Shown: piece by piece, positions 48,386 through 61,076 of the stretch
Layout of the letters: each line of letters starts with the position of its first letter
Numbering within the stretch: the first letter of the stretch is position 1
Assembly: GCA_034509425.1 (NCBI GenBank)
Contig: JAVTVJ010000001.1
Coordinates: 9,266,001 to 9,330,000 of the forward strand
Direction: 5' to 3'
Source: Eopsaltria australis
Taxonomy: Eukaryota > Chordata > Aves > Passeriformes > Petroicidae
Length of the DNA: 64,000 bases
Translations under genes and position numbers: made by a program
The notes under the pieces: model-generated
The model's input: the letters and a program-made list of their open reading frames with translations, nothing else
Databases searched by the model: none
Told to the model about the DNA's origin: nothing

Positions 48386-50003
48386 ACAGAAAAAACCTTG
48401 CAGATTCACATCTTTTAGTGTTCAGAGATGCCTTTTATTTAAGTAAATATAAGGTAAAATTAAGAATGTACACGTCCACAATATGAAAATGTAAGTTATA
48501 TGTTTGGTGGCTTTTGTATCTGGGAACATAAACAACATTTTATTTAATTCTTTTGACAAAATCTTTCCTTCAACTGTTTTCAGAAGACAGGAGAAATAAA
48601 AATATAGGATTCTCCTAAGCCTTAGAATAATGTGTTTACATATCAAGGAATCTATTTCACAGAAATCAATATCTTTTCATTTCTTCTGGGGAAAAATAAT
48701 ATTAGACACTTGTTGGTTCTTGGCATTCTTAACACTCGTTTGCAAAGGGAAACAAAGAATTTTACAGCAGCTTCCAAGAGAGCATATTATTAGATCTTAA
48801 TACTTTACTGCATTTCCTCACAAACATTGATTTAGTATTGTTATTGTTGTGACTGCATCCAGGTGGTCATATAGTTTGAAGGAAATATGCAATTAAATTG
48901 ATATCACAAAATTGTACTTGGTATATTTGTGTCTGCCTAGGTCTCAGACTGAAAAGAAGATAATTTCATTTTTTCTTCAGAAATGGAAAACTCAATTCCC
49001 TCTCATGAACTTCTTGACTGTTAACAACCATCAGGAGTGATAGAGAGGGAGGCTGCTACTAAGAGTCTCTAAGAGGCTTCTAGGAGGTACAGTGGGGCCA
49101 GCAGCATGGTAGACATCGTCATTTAGATTCTCATGCACATTCCAGAAAAGTGCCATTATCCCAGGCATGGTTTGGGCTGGGTTGGGGGCAAGAAGGGAGT
49201 GTGAGGAGGCAGAGGAGCTGGGGCAAGGAACTGCACAACTCTGAATGTGCCCCTCAAAGTGCTTCCAATTTCCCAGTTCCACCAGGAGGTTGGGCACTCC
49301 CCTCTGAGCCAGAGGGCCAGGTCCCTTGACAAAATGAGCTATAGAAACGACTTTCTATTCCTTCTCCCCAGAGGCAGCTGCAGTCAGTGGATAATTGGTT
49401 GTACATGTACCTTCACCAGGAATTCTTTCCACACAGAAGTTGTACATAAAGTATTGATGAAAGCTTTCCTTCGCAAACCATTTTTTCTGTCTGAAAAATT
49501 ACCTCCTCTAAACATACCCAGCCAACTCCATTGTGTATTTGCTAAAGATGTGAATGCATATGCATTTTTGTTTTATTATTATTAGACTTTTCTCTCTGTT
49601 GACCTTTATTCTGTGTCTGTTCTAACATCAGACTTGCAAAGACCATGTGATGTGAATATTTAAGTACCCTACCTGGAATGCATTAAAACAGCCTGAATTT
49701 CAGAAATCTGGAGCTGTGATTTGCCAGTATCAGCCTCATTTAGAAGTTTTTCAGTCCATTTGAGCTTTTAGGCAATGAGTCATTCCATACATTTTTACAC
49801 AGGTTGCAGCCAGGACATGAGTTTTAATTTTCTCTAAATATCCCAGTGAATTTTAATTGCAGAGTAATATTATGTGATATTCTTTCTTCTGAAAGGTTTG
49901 TTCTTACACATCAACATTGATCACAGTCATCAGAAGTCCTGTCCAAGAAACAATCATTGAAACCAGGCTTAGCTCTATGGTCTCTGCATGACAACCTGTA
50001 CAG

Positions 50004-50483
50004 ATGCACAGTTATGGCACCTTGTCTTTCATCTGCTGCTGCAGGGAGTCTCTGCCCACAATGAAGGGAGAAAGGATCAGCTTTGGCAGAAAAAAACTCA
50101 TTTCAAGTATTTTGTTCTTCCTGTGGGACCATGACCCTGCTGACAGAACACACTCTGGAGTGCCGCAGCTGGACACTGAACAGTCCGTGAGCAGGGATGT
50201 GTTACACTGCACAGCTGCCTTGATACCACCCTCAGCCATCCATCCTGGCTGCAGCTGCAGTTTGCCACCTGGGCCATGCACAAAAATGAGGCTCCATGGG
50301 CAGGGGCAGGTGGCATGGGATGAGGTGTCACCAAGCAGAAAGGTCAGCCACTCCTGCCCCTGGGTCTGGGCACACAGAGACCACGCATGCAGCGAGCTGG
50401 AGCACATCACGCTGCCTGGAGGGGCTTCAACTCACAGAGTTGACTTTACCCAAGAGAAAACTATGCCAGATTCTGGCCTTTGA
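50004..50483 (+). other. 159-codon open frame in GC-richer DNA, probably not a gene
   Basis: The plus-strand frame is 159 codons long and overlaps a 132-codon minus-strand frame (50012-50410). Higher GC lowers stop density on both strands together, which explains the paired frames. The translation begins with a moderately hydrophobic N-terminus but shows no domain, and there is no Kozak context or flanking splice site that argues for use. I did not recognise it in any family. Confidence 0.15.
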
Positions 50484-51442
50484 AGATTTCAGTAAGCTTC
50501 TTTTTCAGGGAAAAAGGGTTGCCAACTGGGATTTTTCATGAGTTGACTGCTTCTCAAAGATCTTTGTGAAGGGGCTTGGTTAAGGGCATTGCTGGGGGAA
50601 ACCAATTATAATTTTCAAATATGTTAGACTTAAATAAACATTTAATTAAAATAAGACCAGCTTTTTCAGCCATTGCCTGTCTTCTCCTGTTTGTAGAGTT
50701 GGGGAGTTCTGGGGAATTCCTGATACTACACATTTTTTGAGAGCGTCAGCAAACTTCTCAAACTAACCTTCAGTACTTCCTTTCCTTTCTCTTCCCTCCC
50801 TCCCAACCCTTTTTCTGAGACACTTTAACCTACTTTTGAGTCTCTTATTTTTCTGTTTTCCCCTGTTTCTTGCAATATCAAATTTTCTTCTAACCTTTTC
50901 CTCCTTTCCCATTTCTCCCTGGTCCCTTTTCCATGCATTTTCTCCTCCAGTTCAACTGAACCTCTCCACAAACCACGTTATCTCCATAATAGCCTCTGCC
51001 TAATGATGGAGAGAAATAACCTGGAACATCAGCTTTCAGCAGCTGGGAGCCAGAAGGGTACATGTGACATGACTTTTCATCCCCCACCTCAATCTATGTA
51101 ACATGTCTTCAAAATTCTGCTCACATTTGGTGGCACCAGGAGATGTAGCTGGGCTAGCAAGAGGAAGAATGAGAAAAGAAGATGATTTTGTCACTTGAGC
51201 AGCTCCAAACTACTGTATTTATTTATGGCATTATCAGCATTATTACCACAACAGAGAATGCTGCATTAGATGCTGAGTGTGAATCTTTGCAGTTATTAAA
51301 ACCTATAAATATCTTCAATAAAAGCAAAGGGAAAATATACGCCACATGAGGATTTTCTTTCCAAATCATCCAACTGGTATTATTTTGACCCAGGTTGAAA
51401 GTTCCCTCACCTGCCAAAATAATTTTATTCCAAATTATCCTG

Positions 51443-51480
51443 CTCTTTTTTTTTCCCTTTTTTCCCCCCCCCTCTTTTTC
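51443..51480. repeat. Pyrimidine-only tract
   Basis: Thirty-eight pyrimidines starting ctcttttt (after the G at 51442), including T8, T6 and C9 runs, followed by AG. Simple repeat; H-DNA formation is conceivable. Confidence 0.85.
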
Positions 51481-51638
51481 AGTGACTTCCAGTGCTTAAG
51501 TGTGCCTGCTTGATAGGACATGATTAAGGAGCACCATATCACATTGAGATAAAGTAACTCTAAACAGTATTTTCATCCCTATTTTGCTGAGGACAGACAT
51601 GGTATCGTGCAGCAGCTTTACACTGGCTGCTGTTGGAC

Positions 51639-52199
51639 TGTCCTGGTTTTGTCTGGAATGGAATTAACAATCTTTCTAGTGATGTGTTTTGGATTTGGTT
51701 TGAGAATGATGTTGATAAAACATGGATGTTTTAGTTGTTGCTAAGCAGTGCTTATCCTAAGTCAAGGGCTTTTCAGCTCTCCTGCCTCTGCCAGTGAGCA
51801 GGTGTGCAAGAAGATGGGAGGGGCATGGCCAGGACAGGTGACCCAAACTGGCCAAGGGGATATTTCATGCTCTAGGACATTATGCTCAGTACCTAAACTG
51901 GGGCAGGGGGTGGCAGTGGGGCTGATCTCTGCTGGGGGACAGGCTGGACATCGGTCAGTGAGTGGTGAGGAACTGCATTGTGCATCATTTCTTCTCCTCT
52001 CTCTCTTTGCTGCCACCCTTTTTATTACAATTGCTGGTTTTGTTCAATTTTACTTTATTTCAAATATTCGGCTGTTCTTATCTAAGCCCGTGGGTTTTAC
52101 CTTTTTCTGAATCTCTTCCTCATCTCACCAGGGTAGTGGGGGAGTGAATGAATGAGTGGCTGAATGATGTTTCATTGCCAGTGGAATTAAACCACAACA
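51639..52199 (+). mobile_element. Solo LTR of an avian endogenous retrovirus (ERVL-like)
   Basis: A 561-bp element starting tgtcctggttttg and ending taaaccacaaca, that is TG...CA. Internal landmarks match a bird LTR family I recognise: 'gttttagttgttgctaagca', 'tgacccaaactggcc', 'gacaggctggacatcgg', 'gtgagtggtgaggaactg' and 'gtgggttttac'. The usual TATA-containing 'tatataaactgggg' reads 'tacctaaactgggg' at about 51889, so the promoter box is lost. Flanks are tggac (51634-51638) and aagac (52200-52204), a 5-bp duplication agreeing at 3 of 5 bases; 5 bp suits ERVL-type insertion. No internal retroviral region or second LTR adjoins it, so it is a recombined solo LTR. Confidence 0.85.
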
Positions 52200-55100
52200 A
52201 AGACAGGCATTAACACAATGAACCGTTCTAATTTTTTACATGGCTCCAACAACACAGAAAAATACAGCTTAGCAAACATGGGCAGCAAATACATATGGTT
52301 ACCAACTGCAAACAAATAATCAAAGTATAGCTTTAGCTTTTCCCACAATTTAGAATTATGGCATTATTTGCAAAATAAAAATTAATAACTAAAAGTGCCC
52401 AATGAAAAGCTACAATTCTATTGAAAAGAATGAGACTTATACACAACTCTCATACACATTTCTGCTCAGATTTGTCTTTCTTTGGCTCCACACTAAGCAT
52501 AAAACATTTTTTTTTTTCCCTATTTTAAAGTACGCAAAAGGTACAAAAATATCATGTATACTTTGCCTGTCGACCTTAACTTCTAGGCTTTCCTAACTTT
52601 TAAATGTTTGCTCTTAAAAATGTAGTTTACCACCAACTTATCTTCTTATCCTTGTACTGTAATTAAGGTTTTGGAGACATTTTGCTTTACATCTGTGGGT
52701 ATTCTGTGAACTATCACTTTTACATTTGTCAATTCATTCTTAAAAGCAGAAGTTCTTTTTAAATTTTCATAATGTAGAAAAGTTACTCCAGGGAGATTCA
52801 GCAGACTGAGGATTCAGTGGCAGTCTAAATTAATCTGGATCAGGTGAGAATGTGTTTTCAGAGTCACACCATGAATGCCAGCCTGCTTACAAATTCTGTT
52901 TCAGCTGTGAGCAGACTGTTCTTTCTTCACATTTCAAAAGCGAAGAAAACATTTAGATCCTACTGAATATAAACAATTTCTAGGCATCAAGAAAAAACAT
53001 AAAATCACATTCAAAGTGACAAGTTCCCTGCCAGTTAAAATTCTTGAATATAACTGGAAAGATAAGCCTGGGTGGAGATCACACACAGTGTCGTGTGCCA
53101 TGGATTTTTTAATGGTGCTCTGAATTTTGGAAAGCTAATAGTTGCTAGATTGGAAGTTTGGCTGCAGGCATCTTTCTCTTCATTTTCACACAAACAGAAA
53201 AATTCTGTAAAAAACCCAACTTGATGATAATTTTTTATGAGACCTATGTTTAGCTATAATAAAAATCCCCAAAATATAATACTTTCCATTAATCTTCTCC
53301 ACACCGTGAGACAAACACTACCAGTTTCTACATAACTCCTGTTCCTCTGATAAGGATTAAATTCTTCCATCTGTTAAAATACAAAATATAGCATAATTTA
53401 AAAACTCATATAGAAAAAACCATCAAGTATATTTCCTGTTTTTTCAGTTTCAAGGGTAAATTGATCTCTAATCAATGTGGGAATTTTAGTCACATTCAGT
53501 TTTTCAATCACTTCAATTTTGTCTGCTTTCTGGACACCATTAAAATACAGATTCAGTGTTCTATAAACAGAATGAAATTATTCATAATACTTATTAATGT
53601 ACATATGCATTACCTTGAATTGCACAGACTGGTTATTACATAGTTCAAAAAAATCACTAAATACTTAATATATTGTATTACTTTTTCACCCATGGAAAAT
53701 AATCCAATGCATAACATTTACCAAACTACAGAAATTTCATACACTGAGCATGTCTGAAAGTGCCTGTCACGTCCAATCAAATCATTAAACTAATGATGCA
53801 ACCATAGAAAACGTCTCCTTCTAGTCAAAATTTTCATCATATCTTAATAGGCATTTTAGATGTCATGTCCATAATTTAGGGGGGATAATCTCCATACAAG
53901 CCAAGAAAAAAAACAAGAAAAGACCTGTATTCAGTTATACAGGTCTTCATCTCCTCTCTAGGTCTTGCTACCAGGAATTCATGCATGTGAGTAAACAATA
54001 GCATCCTTACACTATTTTTAAGACTCTAAATGTCTTCCTCAATGTGAGGAATTAATAGCCAGTGGATTTGCTATATCTTGAAATATGAATAAAGACATCT
54101 GAGAAATTAGACCTTTATCTGAGAAATTAGACCTTATATGCCATAAGTTTTTCAGATTTTTATATCTTTCCATTTTATATACTTTGTCATAAAAGATCAG
54201 AGAATATTATACCCATCTCTGAGGATGTGTTTTGTTTAGCTCTTAAGTGTCTGCATTCATATTTCACTTACAGCACTTTCCAAAAATACTGCCTTCAGCA
54301 GCCTGAGAGCCAAAGCAGAGGGGTGGCTCCAAGAATGGGAATAATGGGAGTTTTCTTTTACTATCCCATAACTGCCTTTCAGCTCTCATCAGAGGGGATA
54401 TCCCTCCACCCCACCTCCCTCCCAACAATTTTTATCTGTCTTGCAAAGTTGTAAATGACACTACTGTTTATGAAACCAGGCTTTTAGATGGTGAACTCTG
54501 TGTTGTGAACTAAAGTACTGTCTTCATCTATTAAAAGCTTCACTGGGTTGCCAAACGGCACTAAATTTGTGCTAAATTCTGACTGCTGGCAGAAAGGCAT
54601 CTCAGTCAATGCTCATATGACTCTAAGATTTTGTCCTTAAAACAAAAGGTGATGTTGGCTAAGTTTTGTCTTAGGCGTGTGCAGTAGTGGCAGATGTTCT
54701 TGGCAATTGTTAAATGAGCTCCAGATGGTAGCTTAGAAGTTTGACCTTAAACATTTTCTCTCCTTCAAGTGTAATTTTTAAATGAAGAGATGTGTAGAGC
54801 TTGGTATGTTTTTCTCCAGGATTTAGACTGAAGATAAAATGATGAGGCTCATCAAGAAGATGGATGATGATATTATCTTGTCTTGAATTCATCGCAAGTG
54901 AAGTTTGACAGAATCATCTGTTCACCATTATCTATAAAAAGGTTTTAAAGGAAAAGAAATAGCCTGGTAATTTTGCTCTTTTTAGACTTCATAGAAACTA
55001 AAGAGAACCAATTTTCTGTTTGAATCTTTTATTCATTGTTTGATAAAATTTCATCTATTTATGCAGATTGTTTTCTGCTAGGCTGCTCAGGGTAAACCCT

Positions 55101-55889
55101 AACTTGATGTGTTTATCCCAACAGAGGACAAACGACTCTGCTCTGTGATTTAAGGAACTCTTGTAAAATTTCCCTTCTACTTCAAAAGACAATGTACATA
55201 TTTTTAGATCATTTACTACTCTTATCTCAGTAATCACCAGATAGTTTGTCAGAGATTGTAAGAAAGTTCATCTCCACGGGAAGCTTTATAATTTAGAAAA
55301 TAACATCTTAAATCATCAAACTCTCCTACCTGCTGGATTTATATTCTACATGCAAGGTTAAAGGAGGATAGCCCATTGCTCATTTCCTCATTAGAAAAGA
55401 AAACAACATGTCATTGCAGTAAAATTTCTATATGCTGCTTTTAGAATGGGTACATGTAAGTGAAGTGGGTGATTTTTGAATGCACAATAGACACGTGCTG
55501 TAAAATCATCATCTGATTTTCTTAATTAATTTCTTTTTTGCTCTGATGCACCCAAAGTTCTATTATTTACAATGAAAATTGTATTCCTGGGTCACATTTC
55601 TTCCAGCAGAGAACAGGTAAAAGTCCATCTCAGAAGGGCAGCAGGCTCAGGGCAGGAGTTGAGTACTTTTGGGGCACAGGCTCAAGATCAGAGCTCTGGG
55701 GGTACAACTAAGCTGGGCTCTGCATACCACACTTCCATGGCTATGATGGTGGTGCAAGCAGACAGGGCCATATCCATGTCTCATCCCACTCCAGGCTTGA
55801 AGGCACAGTGGAGATGCAGGCAGGGATAGGGCTCTACATTAATAGCACATCTGGTAGTTTAGATATAGTCATAAAAATAGAAACATCAG
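52200..55889. other. Unique AT-rich non-coding DNA
   Basis: No gene or transposon recognised. Contains T11 at 52507-52517 and the tandem duplication at 54097-54135. The plus-strand frame at 55572-55829 lies in a slightly GC-richer patch just left of the large CR1 and has no recognised domain. Confidence 0.55.
54097..54135. repeat. Tandem duplication of a 19-bp unit
   Basis: atctgagaaattagacctt occurs twice (54097-54115 and 54117-54135) separated by one T. A recent local duplication. Confidence 0.95.
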
Positions 55890-57048
55890 ATGCGGTCTGG
55901 ACCTGCAGACCTGCTTGGCTGACTTGGTCCACTTGTATGGCAGGGTGACCCACCTAATGGATGAGGGGAAACCTGCAGGTTCGGTCTACCTACAGATTTG
56001 GTGAAACCTTTGACATTATTTCCCACAGTATTCTTCTGGAGAAACTGGTTGTTCATGGCTTGGATGTGTGAGTGCTTCAATGAGTAAAAAAATTATCTGG
56101 ATGGCCAGGCCAGAGTGGTGAAGAATGGAATTAAATCCAGCTGGTGGACAGTCACAAGTGGTGTTCCCTAGGGCTCGGTATTGGAGCCAGTTCTGTTCCA
56201 TAACCATCAGTCAGCTCACAGAAAACACCGAGCTGGGTGGAAGTGTTGATCTGCTGGAGGTTAGGGAGGCTCTACGAGGGACTTGGACAGGCTGGATTGT
56301 TAGGCTGAGGCCAATTGTATGAGTCTGAAAAGGCAAATGTTGGGTCCTTCACTTGGGTCACAACAACCCCAGGCAAAACAAAGTGGCTGGAAAATTGTCT
56401 GAAGTAAAAAGCCCTGGGGATGCTGATAAACATCCAGTTGAACATGAGTCAGCATCGCTTTGGCCAAGAAATGCACTCACTTGTCTAAGAAATAATGTGT
56501 CCAGCAGGATCAGGGCAGTGACTGTCCCCCTGTACTCAGCACTGGTGAGACCACGTGTTGAATTCTGTTCAATCCTCTCTACAAGAAGGACATTGAGGGG
56601 CTGAAGCATGCCCAGAGAAGAGCCACAGAGCTGGTGAAGGGTCTGGAGCTCCAGTCTTACAAGGAGTGGCTGAGGGAACTCGGTTATCTAGCTTGAAGAA
56701 AAAGAGGATGAGGGAAGATCTTGCTGCTGTCTACTACTACCAGAAAGAAGGTTGTAGTCAAGTGGGAGTACTCTCTTCTCCCAGGTAACAAGAAATGGGA
56801 CAAGAGGAAATGGCCTCCAGTTGCATCAAGAAAGGTTTAGATTGGATATTAGGAAAAGTTTTCGATGGAAGATTTACGAAGCACAGGAACAGGCTGTTAA
56901 GGGCCTGAGATCTCTGAAGGTGTTTAGAAGTCATAAATATGGTGCTTGGGGACATGGGGTAGTGGTGGACTTGGCAGTGCTGGATTAACTGTTGGACTTG
57001 ATGATTTTAAACCTCTTTTCCAACTTAAATTATTCTATTATTCTATAT
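55890..57048 (+). mobile_element. CR1 LINE, longest copy, inactive
   Basis: About 1.16 kb of plus-strand CR1 from the middle of the ORF2 reverse transcriptase to the 3' terminus. Recognisable in order: an AKAFD-type motif A remnant ('aaacctttgacattatttcc', about 56003), then SGVP-stop-GSVLEP (56157 on). A deletion of roughly 50 bp near 56203 removes the NIFINDL block, and the catalytic ADD is changed to ENT. Next come DLDRLD, LGPSLG, VLSALVRPR-type, and the AQRRATELV and EWLRELG blocks, then the tail 'acttgatgattttaaacctc' and the terminal 'attctattattctat'. Many stops and frameshifts. The open frames at 56353-56604 and 56358-56609 are shadows of this element. Confidence 0.95.
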
Positions 57049-59459
57049 CCTACTGCTTCTACCACTTTTGGCACCAGAACTTCACGACCCAAATTAATGA
57101 TCTTTAGAAGAAAGAAAGTGAAGGCTAAATAAAGCTGGCAAGTAGAATCTGAACCTTCAATTGCAAAACACTTCTAGGCCCTTTTGAATGAATAAATCTC
57201 TGGAAATATTGACTTGGAAATATTTAAAGGCTGCCATCGATCATATCTTTGAACTATAGATAATTCAAGAAAATAAGATCTAATAACATATCTTATTAAA
57301 GCTGATGAATGTAATCAGTAGCTTTCAGCTTGACTGAATATTGAATATTCCTTTATATAGCAATAACTCAAAAGATTAGGGAGTCATTGCCCAAAGTAAG
57401 TGGAAATAAAATCATGAGGCCAAAAAGGATTCCCTGAAGTTAATTACAAAACAGTTGGGCTGCTGATTTATGCAAATGCCCATTCCTGTATGTGCATGAG
57501 ACAGGCAGGAGTACATTTCACTGAGGGACTGACCCTGGGAGCAGGCAGAGAGGTTTGGGACAATCCCAGATGGCTGAAACAGGCACCTTGGTGCGCATCA
57601 TCCATGCCTCACAACTTCAGGGAGTTAAGGTGGGCTCATAACACCCAAGCAGCACCTGGATGTAACCTGCCAGTAGAAGATTTTCTGGTCTTTGATGAAA
57701 TATATTAAAAGCACAATTAATTTAATCACCATCCACTATAGACATAGTCATCATTGGGTTCAGACAAACAAAATTAACTCTTCTGCTTTTTCTCCCCAAA
57801 GCAGTCATGAGGAGCAAGCTAAGGCCAGCCGACTGTTACAGTACAAGTGAGTGTGGCACAAGTTTGGCCTGTGCAGGAGGGAGAAACAGCAGTTTGTTTT
57901 TTTCTCAAGTTGCTGGAGAATGGAAGTTTGTATATCAATAGTCATGACGAATTCATCATGTGTAATTTGAAACCAGCCTGGTCCAAAATTGTCCAGAAGA
58001 CTGTTAAAATCAATGTAACTATGGAGTGAATAATTAGAATTCAATCAACGTGGAAAGGTGCTGATTCTTAAGACAGAGAAATCAATATGTAGTATGGCAG
58101 AAATCATAAATTGCAATGGCTACATTCAGAAGGCAACCTGCTCTGTACTTTTAAGATTACCAAATAATTACATCTTTCACTCCTTCTGAGGGTATCTACC
58201 CAGTACACACAAAGCTCTCTCTAGCTGTACTTAACATTTTTTCCTTAATCATGGAAATTCTGCATGATAAGCAATTTTAATGTTCTGGTTAACTTTGGGA
58301 AAATTTTAATTTAAAACAAAAAAGCAGACAGACACAAATACAGCTTTTCTTCATGCAAATGAAAATATTCATGCAGATCACTTTAATAATTATATTAATC
58401 ATTAACGTAAATACAAAGATTTAGTCTGAAGGTGTCATATCAGAAAAATTGTTCTGTTGGTATTTCAGGGATTTAGAGCCCTGCCTAGAGGCTGTAAAAG
58501 GTCTACAAAGTGTGCAATATCTGAAGCTGTTAGAATACACTTCTTAGATTTCAGGGAGAATGTATTGAGAAGCAGATATTTGCATCAAAGTTTCACAGTA
58601 AGCTTTGACACAAGCTTCTGTGGTTTATTTTTGGGTTTTGATACAAATCCCACTTACAAAAAAAGCATAGGAAAACCATGTGAAATTATATGCAAATATA
58701 TTGTACTATCTCTCTTAAGCCATTTCATTAAAGATGAGCAATAATAAATTTAGGAGGCTTTCTGAGCAAGGCTCACCAACTTCAGTTGCTGAAATTTAGC
58801 TCTGGAGTGCAGCAGAAAAGCAAACAAACAGGTTCCTGGTATAAAATAAGCGGAAGAGAAATGAGAGAAGAGAGTGACACGTAGTATGTTGACCTAAAAA
58901 TTGCTCAGTAATAGATTTTATTTCTGTGATCTGTAGGTGATCCTCTGTTCATCTGCACATAGTCTTGCTTATAAAACAAAAAATCCATTCTCAATCCTGC
59001 AAGCTAAGCTTAGCAGCTACTCCATCTGCTGAGCTACAGCAGCAGGCAGAGGCTGTACTCTGTCCCTGGGTGTTATTTGTATCTAGGGTACAGTGTAAGG
59101 TTGTAATTGCAAGCAGTGACCTCCTTTTCTGCTCTCTGCATGGGAATTTGTACCAGGGACCTCCAGACAGAGGCAACATTTTGTAGGTGGGCCCTGCCAT
59201 AATTCCTTTTCTTCCCTGGAGACAAGAAAAAAAGATCAGTGGGTTGCAAGTGGGTGCTGAATTTCTGTCCTGGGCTGGTCAAGTGATGCTTTCCTTTAGT
59301 CCAGGGTATAAAGCCTTGCTTCTTTGCCACTCATCAGACTCCAATTCAGGTCAACTGCGTGACTAGAGGCTGCTCTGGGCAATCATGGGAAGTTATTGCT
59401 GACCCCAGGATTCCCCGGTTTGGCATTAAGAGTAACCATTTTAGTAATCTAATATAAAT

Positions 59460-59770
59460 CTCGGTTTTGTGCGTGTCTTCAGCTCTGCAGACAAGCTTTT
59501 AAACTCTTTATGAGTCTCTGCCATTTAATATTACACTATATAGGCCCAGCTTGCAAAAAGGAAAGTACATTGGCAACAAGTTGGTTTTTTTATCACTGCT
59601 AAATATCGGGCTGACAAGAGAGATAATCTTCCCTGATTACTTCCTTAATGTTTTATTAGAACATGCTCCTGCATTCATTCAGATATTTAATTTCACTATT
59701 GATGGCTGCTTCCTAAAACATAAACAATTCTGTCTTTGTTTGAAAAAAGGTTTGTATGATATCCAATAAT
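59460..59770. other. Possible conserved non-coding element
   Basis: Non-repetitive block with little homopolymer decay and several ATTA cores, including 'ttccttaatgttttatt' at 59640-59656 and 'agatatttaatttcac' at 59681-59696. A 72-codon plus-strand frame at 59551-59769 has no domain. Enhancer candidate by texture only. Confidence 0.17.
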
Positions 59771-61040
59771 TGCCTAAAGTGACAGCAACCACTAGCTCAA
59801 TGCATTCTCCAAGGTTACTGGACTCAAGAGCATTTTCATCTACTAATTGTTTTTCTTCATGCTTCTTCGTTTTTCCTTTAGTCTGGTAATTAATTTCATC
59901 ATTCCTTCCTCAGGTTTTCATGTTCACACACTAATTTTCTTATTCAAGTTCCTGAAATCTTTTTGTATGCCTTAACCTCTGGATAGAGACATTGTCCTCC
60001 TGAGCATGCACTCCATTTCTTGTGTGGGGCTCTGCTAAATGAGGTAATCTAGGGCTGTCTTGTCAGACTCAGAAGGGATCCTGCAGATTTACACAGGTGT
60101 GACTAAATGTGGGGTTAGTTATTCAAAGACAAAATACTTTCTCCCTTGCAGTTCCATTAAGCACTTAGCTTAATTTGATTGCTACATGTAGTGGTAAGCT
60201 CTAGACTTTTTACTCTGGCTTCCTGGCTGGCCACTGCCTCATTGGAGAGAGCCTGAGGATCTCTTCCTTTGCTACTTGAGAAAGGAACTGACAACAGCTA
60301 ATGGGAAATTCTGAATGATCATAGCATCAGCTGGACTTACACTCCCTCTGAGAAACAGATAAGGATCTAGATGATCTCAAAAAGGATTTGCAGTGGCTGC
60401 CACTCTGTAGAAATAGCGACTCAGTCTATGAATATGGAGGAGACCACTGTGTTGGGTGATGACAGTGAGACACAGCCACCACTGCCTTCAGGACTCTTAT
60501 CCCTAAGGTTTTGGCAGCATTAACCTGACAGTCACTCATGCTCATGCAGGAGAGCACAGACATGTCAGAACAAAACACCTTACCTGTGCCCATTAGAAGC
60601 TGTTAGCTGGCAACAGGATCTCATTCTCCCAGCACCGTAAACTGCTGCTTCTGCCACGACATGTGTTCCCCATAGGTTTTGCAATAGCTGTGTGTAAATA
60701 TTTCAGAATATTTACAAGATCACTGTAGGTAGTGAAAATCAGAAATGTGAAATTCGTTGACCTGCTCTGATGGGTGCTTAATATAACGTCAAATGCAGAA
60801 GTGGAATACAGGATATTTCATCATCTCATTTAGAGAGAAAATGTTTTTTATGAAGCATCAGTCTTTGTGGTCCTGCTGACTTGAAGAAAGTAATTTTTTC
60901 TGAATATTCAATCTACCTATATACTCTAAGGCACCATGCATGAAACAGATGGAGAATACATTTTATCTTTTCACTTTAGGATACTAAATTGCATGTACTT
61001 GATATTGCAGCTTTTGCTGTCAAATTATCCCATCTTCTGA

Positions 61041-61076
61041 TGGTGGTGGTGGTGATAGAGGTAATGGTGGTGGTTC
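61041..61076. repeat. Imperfect (TGG)n repeat
   Basis: Four TGG units, an interruption (gatagaggtaa) and three more units. Confidence 0.9.

Larger units (their letters stand above)
48386..51638. other. Non-coding DNA with a GC-richer part
   Basis: No gene or transposon recognised. A GC-richer part at 50004-50483 carries overlapping open frames on both strands. A pyrimidine-only tract at 51443-51480 ends in an acceptor-like cag but is followed by stops in all frames within a short distance. Confidence 0.5.

Noticed and set aside
51443..51482. Very strong polypyrimidine tract followed by AG, like a splice acceptor
   Set aside because: It is a simple pyrimidine repeat; no donor or open frame follows at a reasonable distance.
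52801..52851. Possible exon ending at the gtgaga donor after 52843
   Set aside because: The only upstream acceptor (ataatgtag) has a poor pyrimidine tract.
56353..56609. Paired 83-codon frames on both strands
   Set aside because: Both are shadows of the CR1 copy at 55890-57048.
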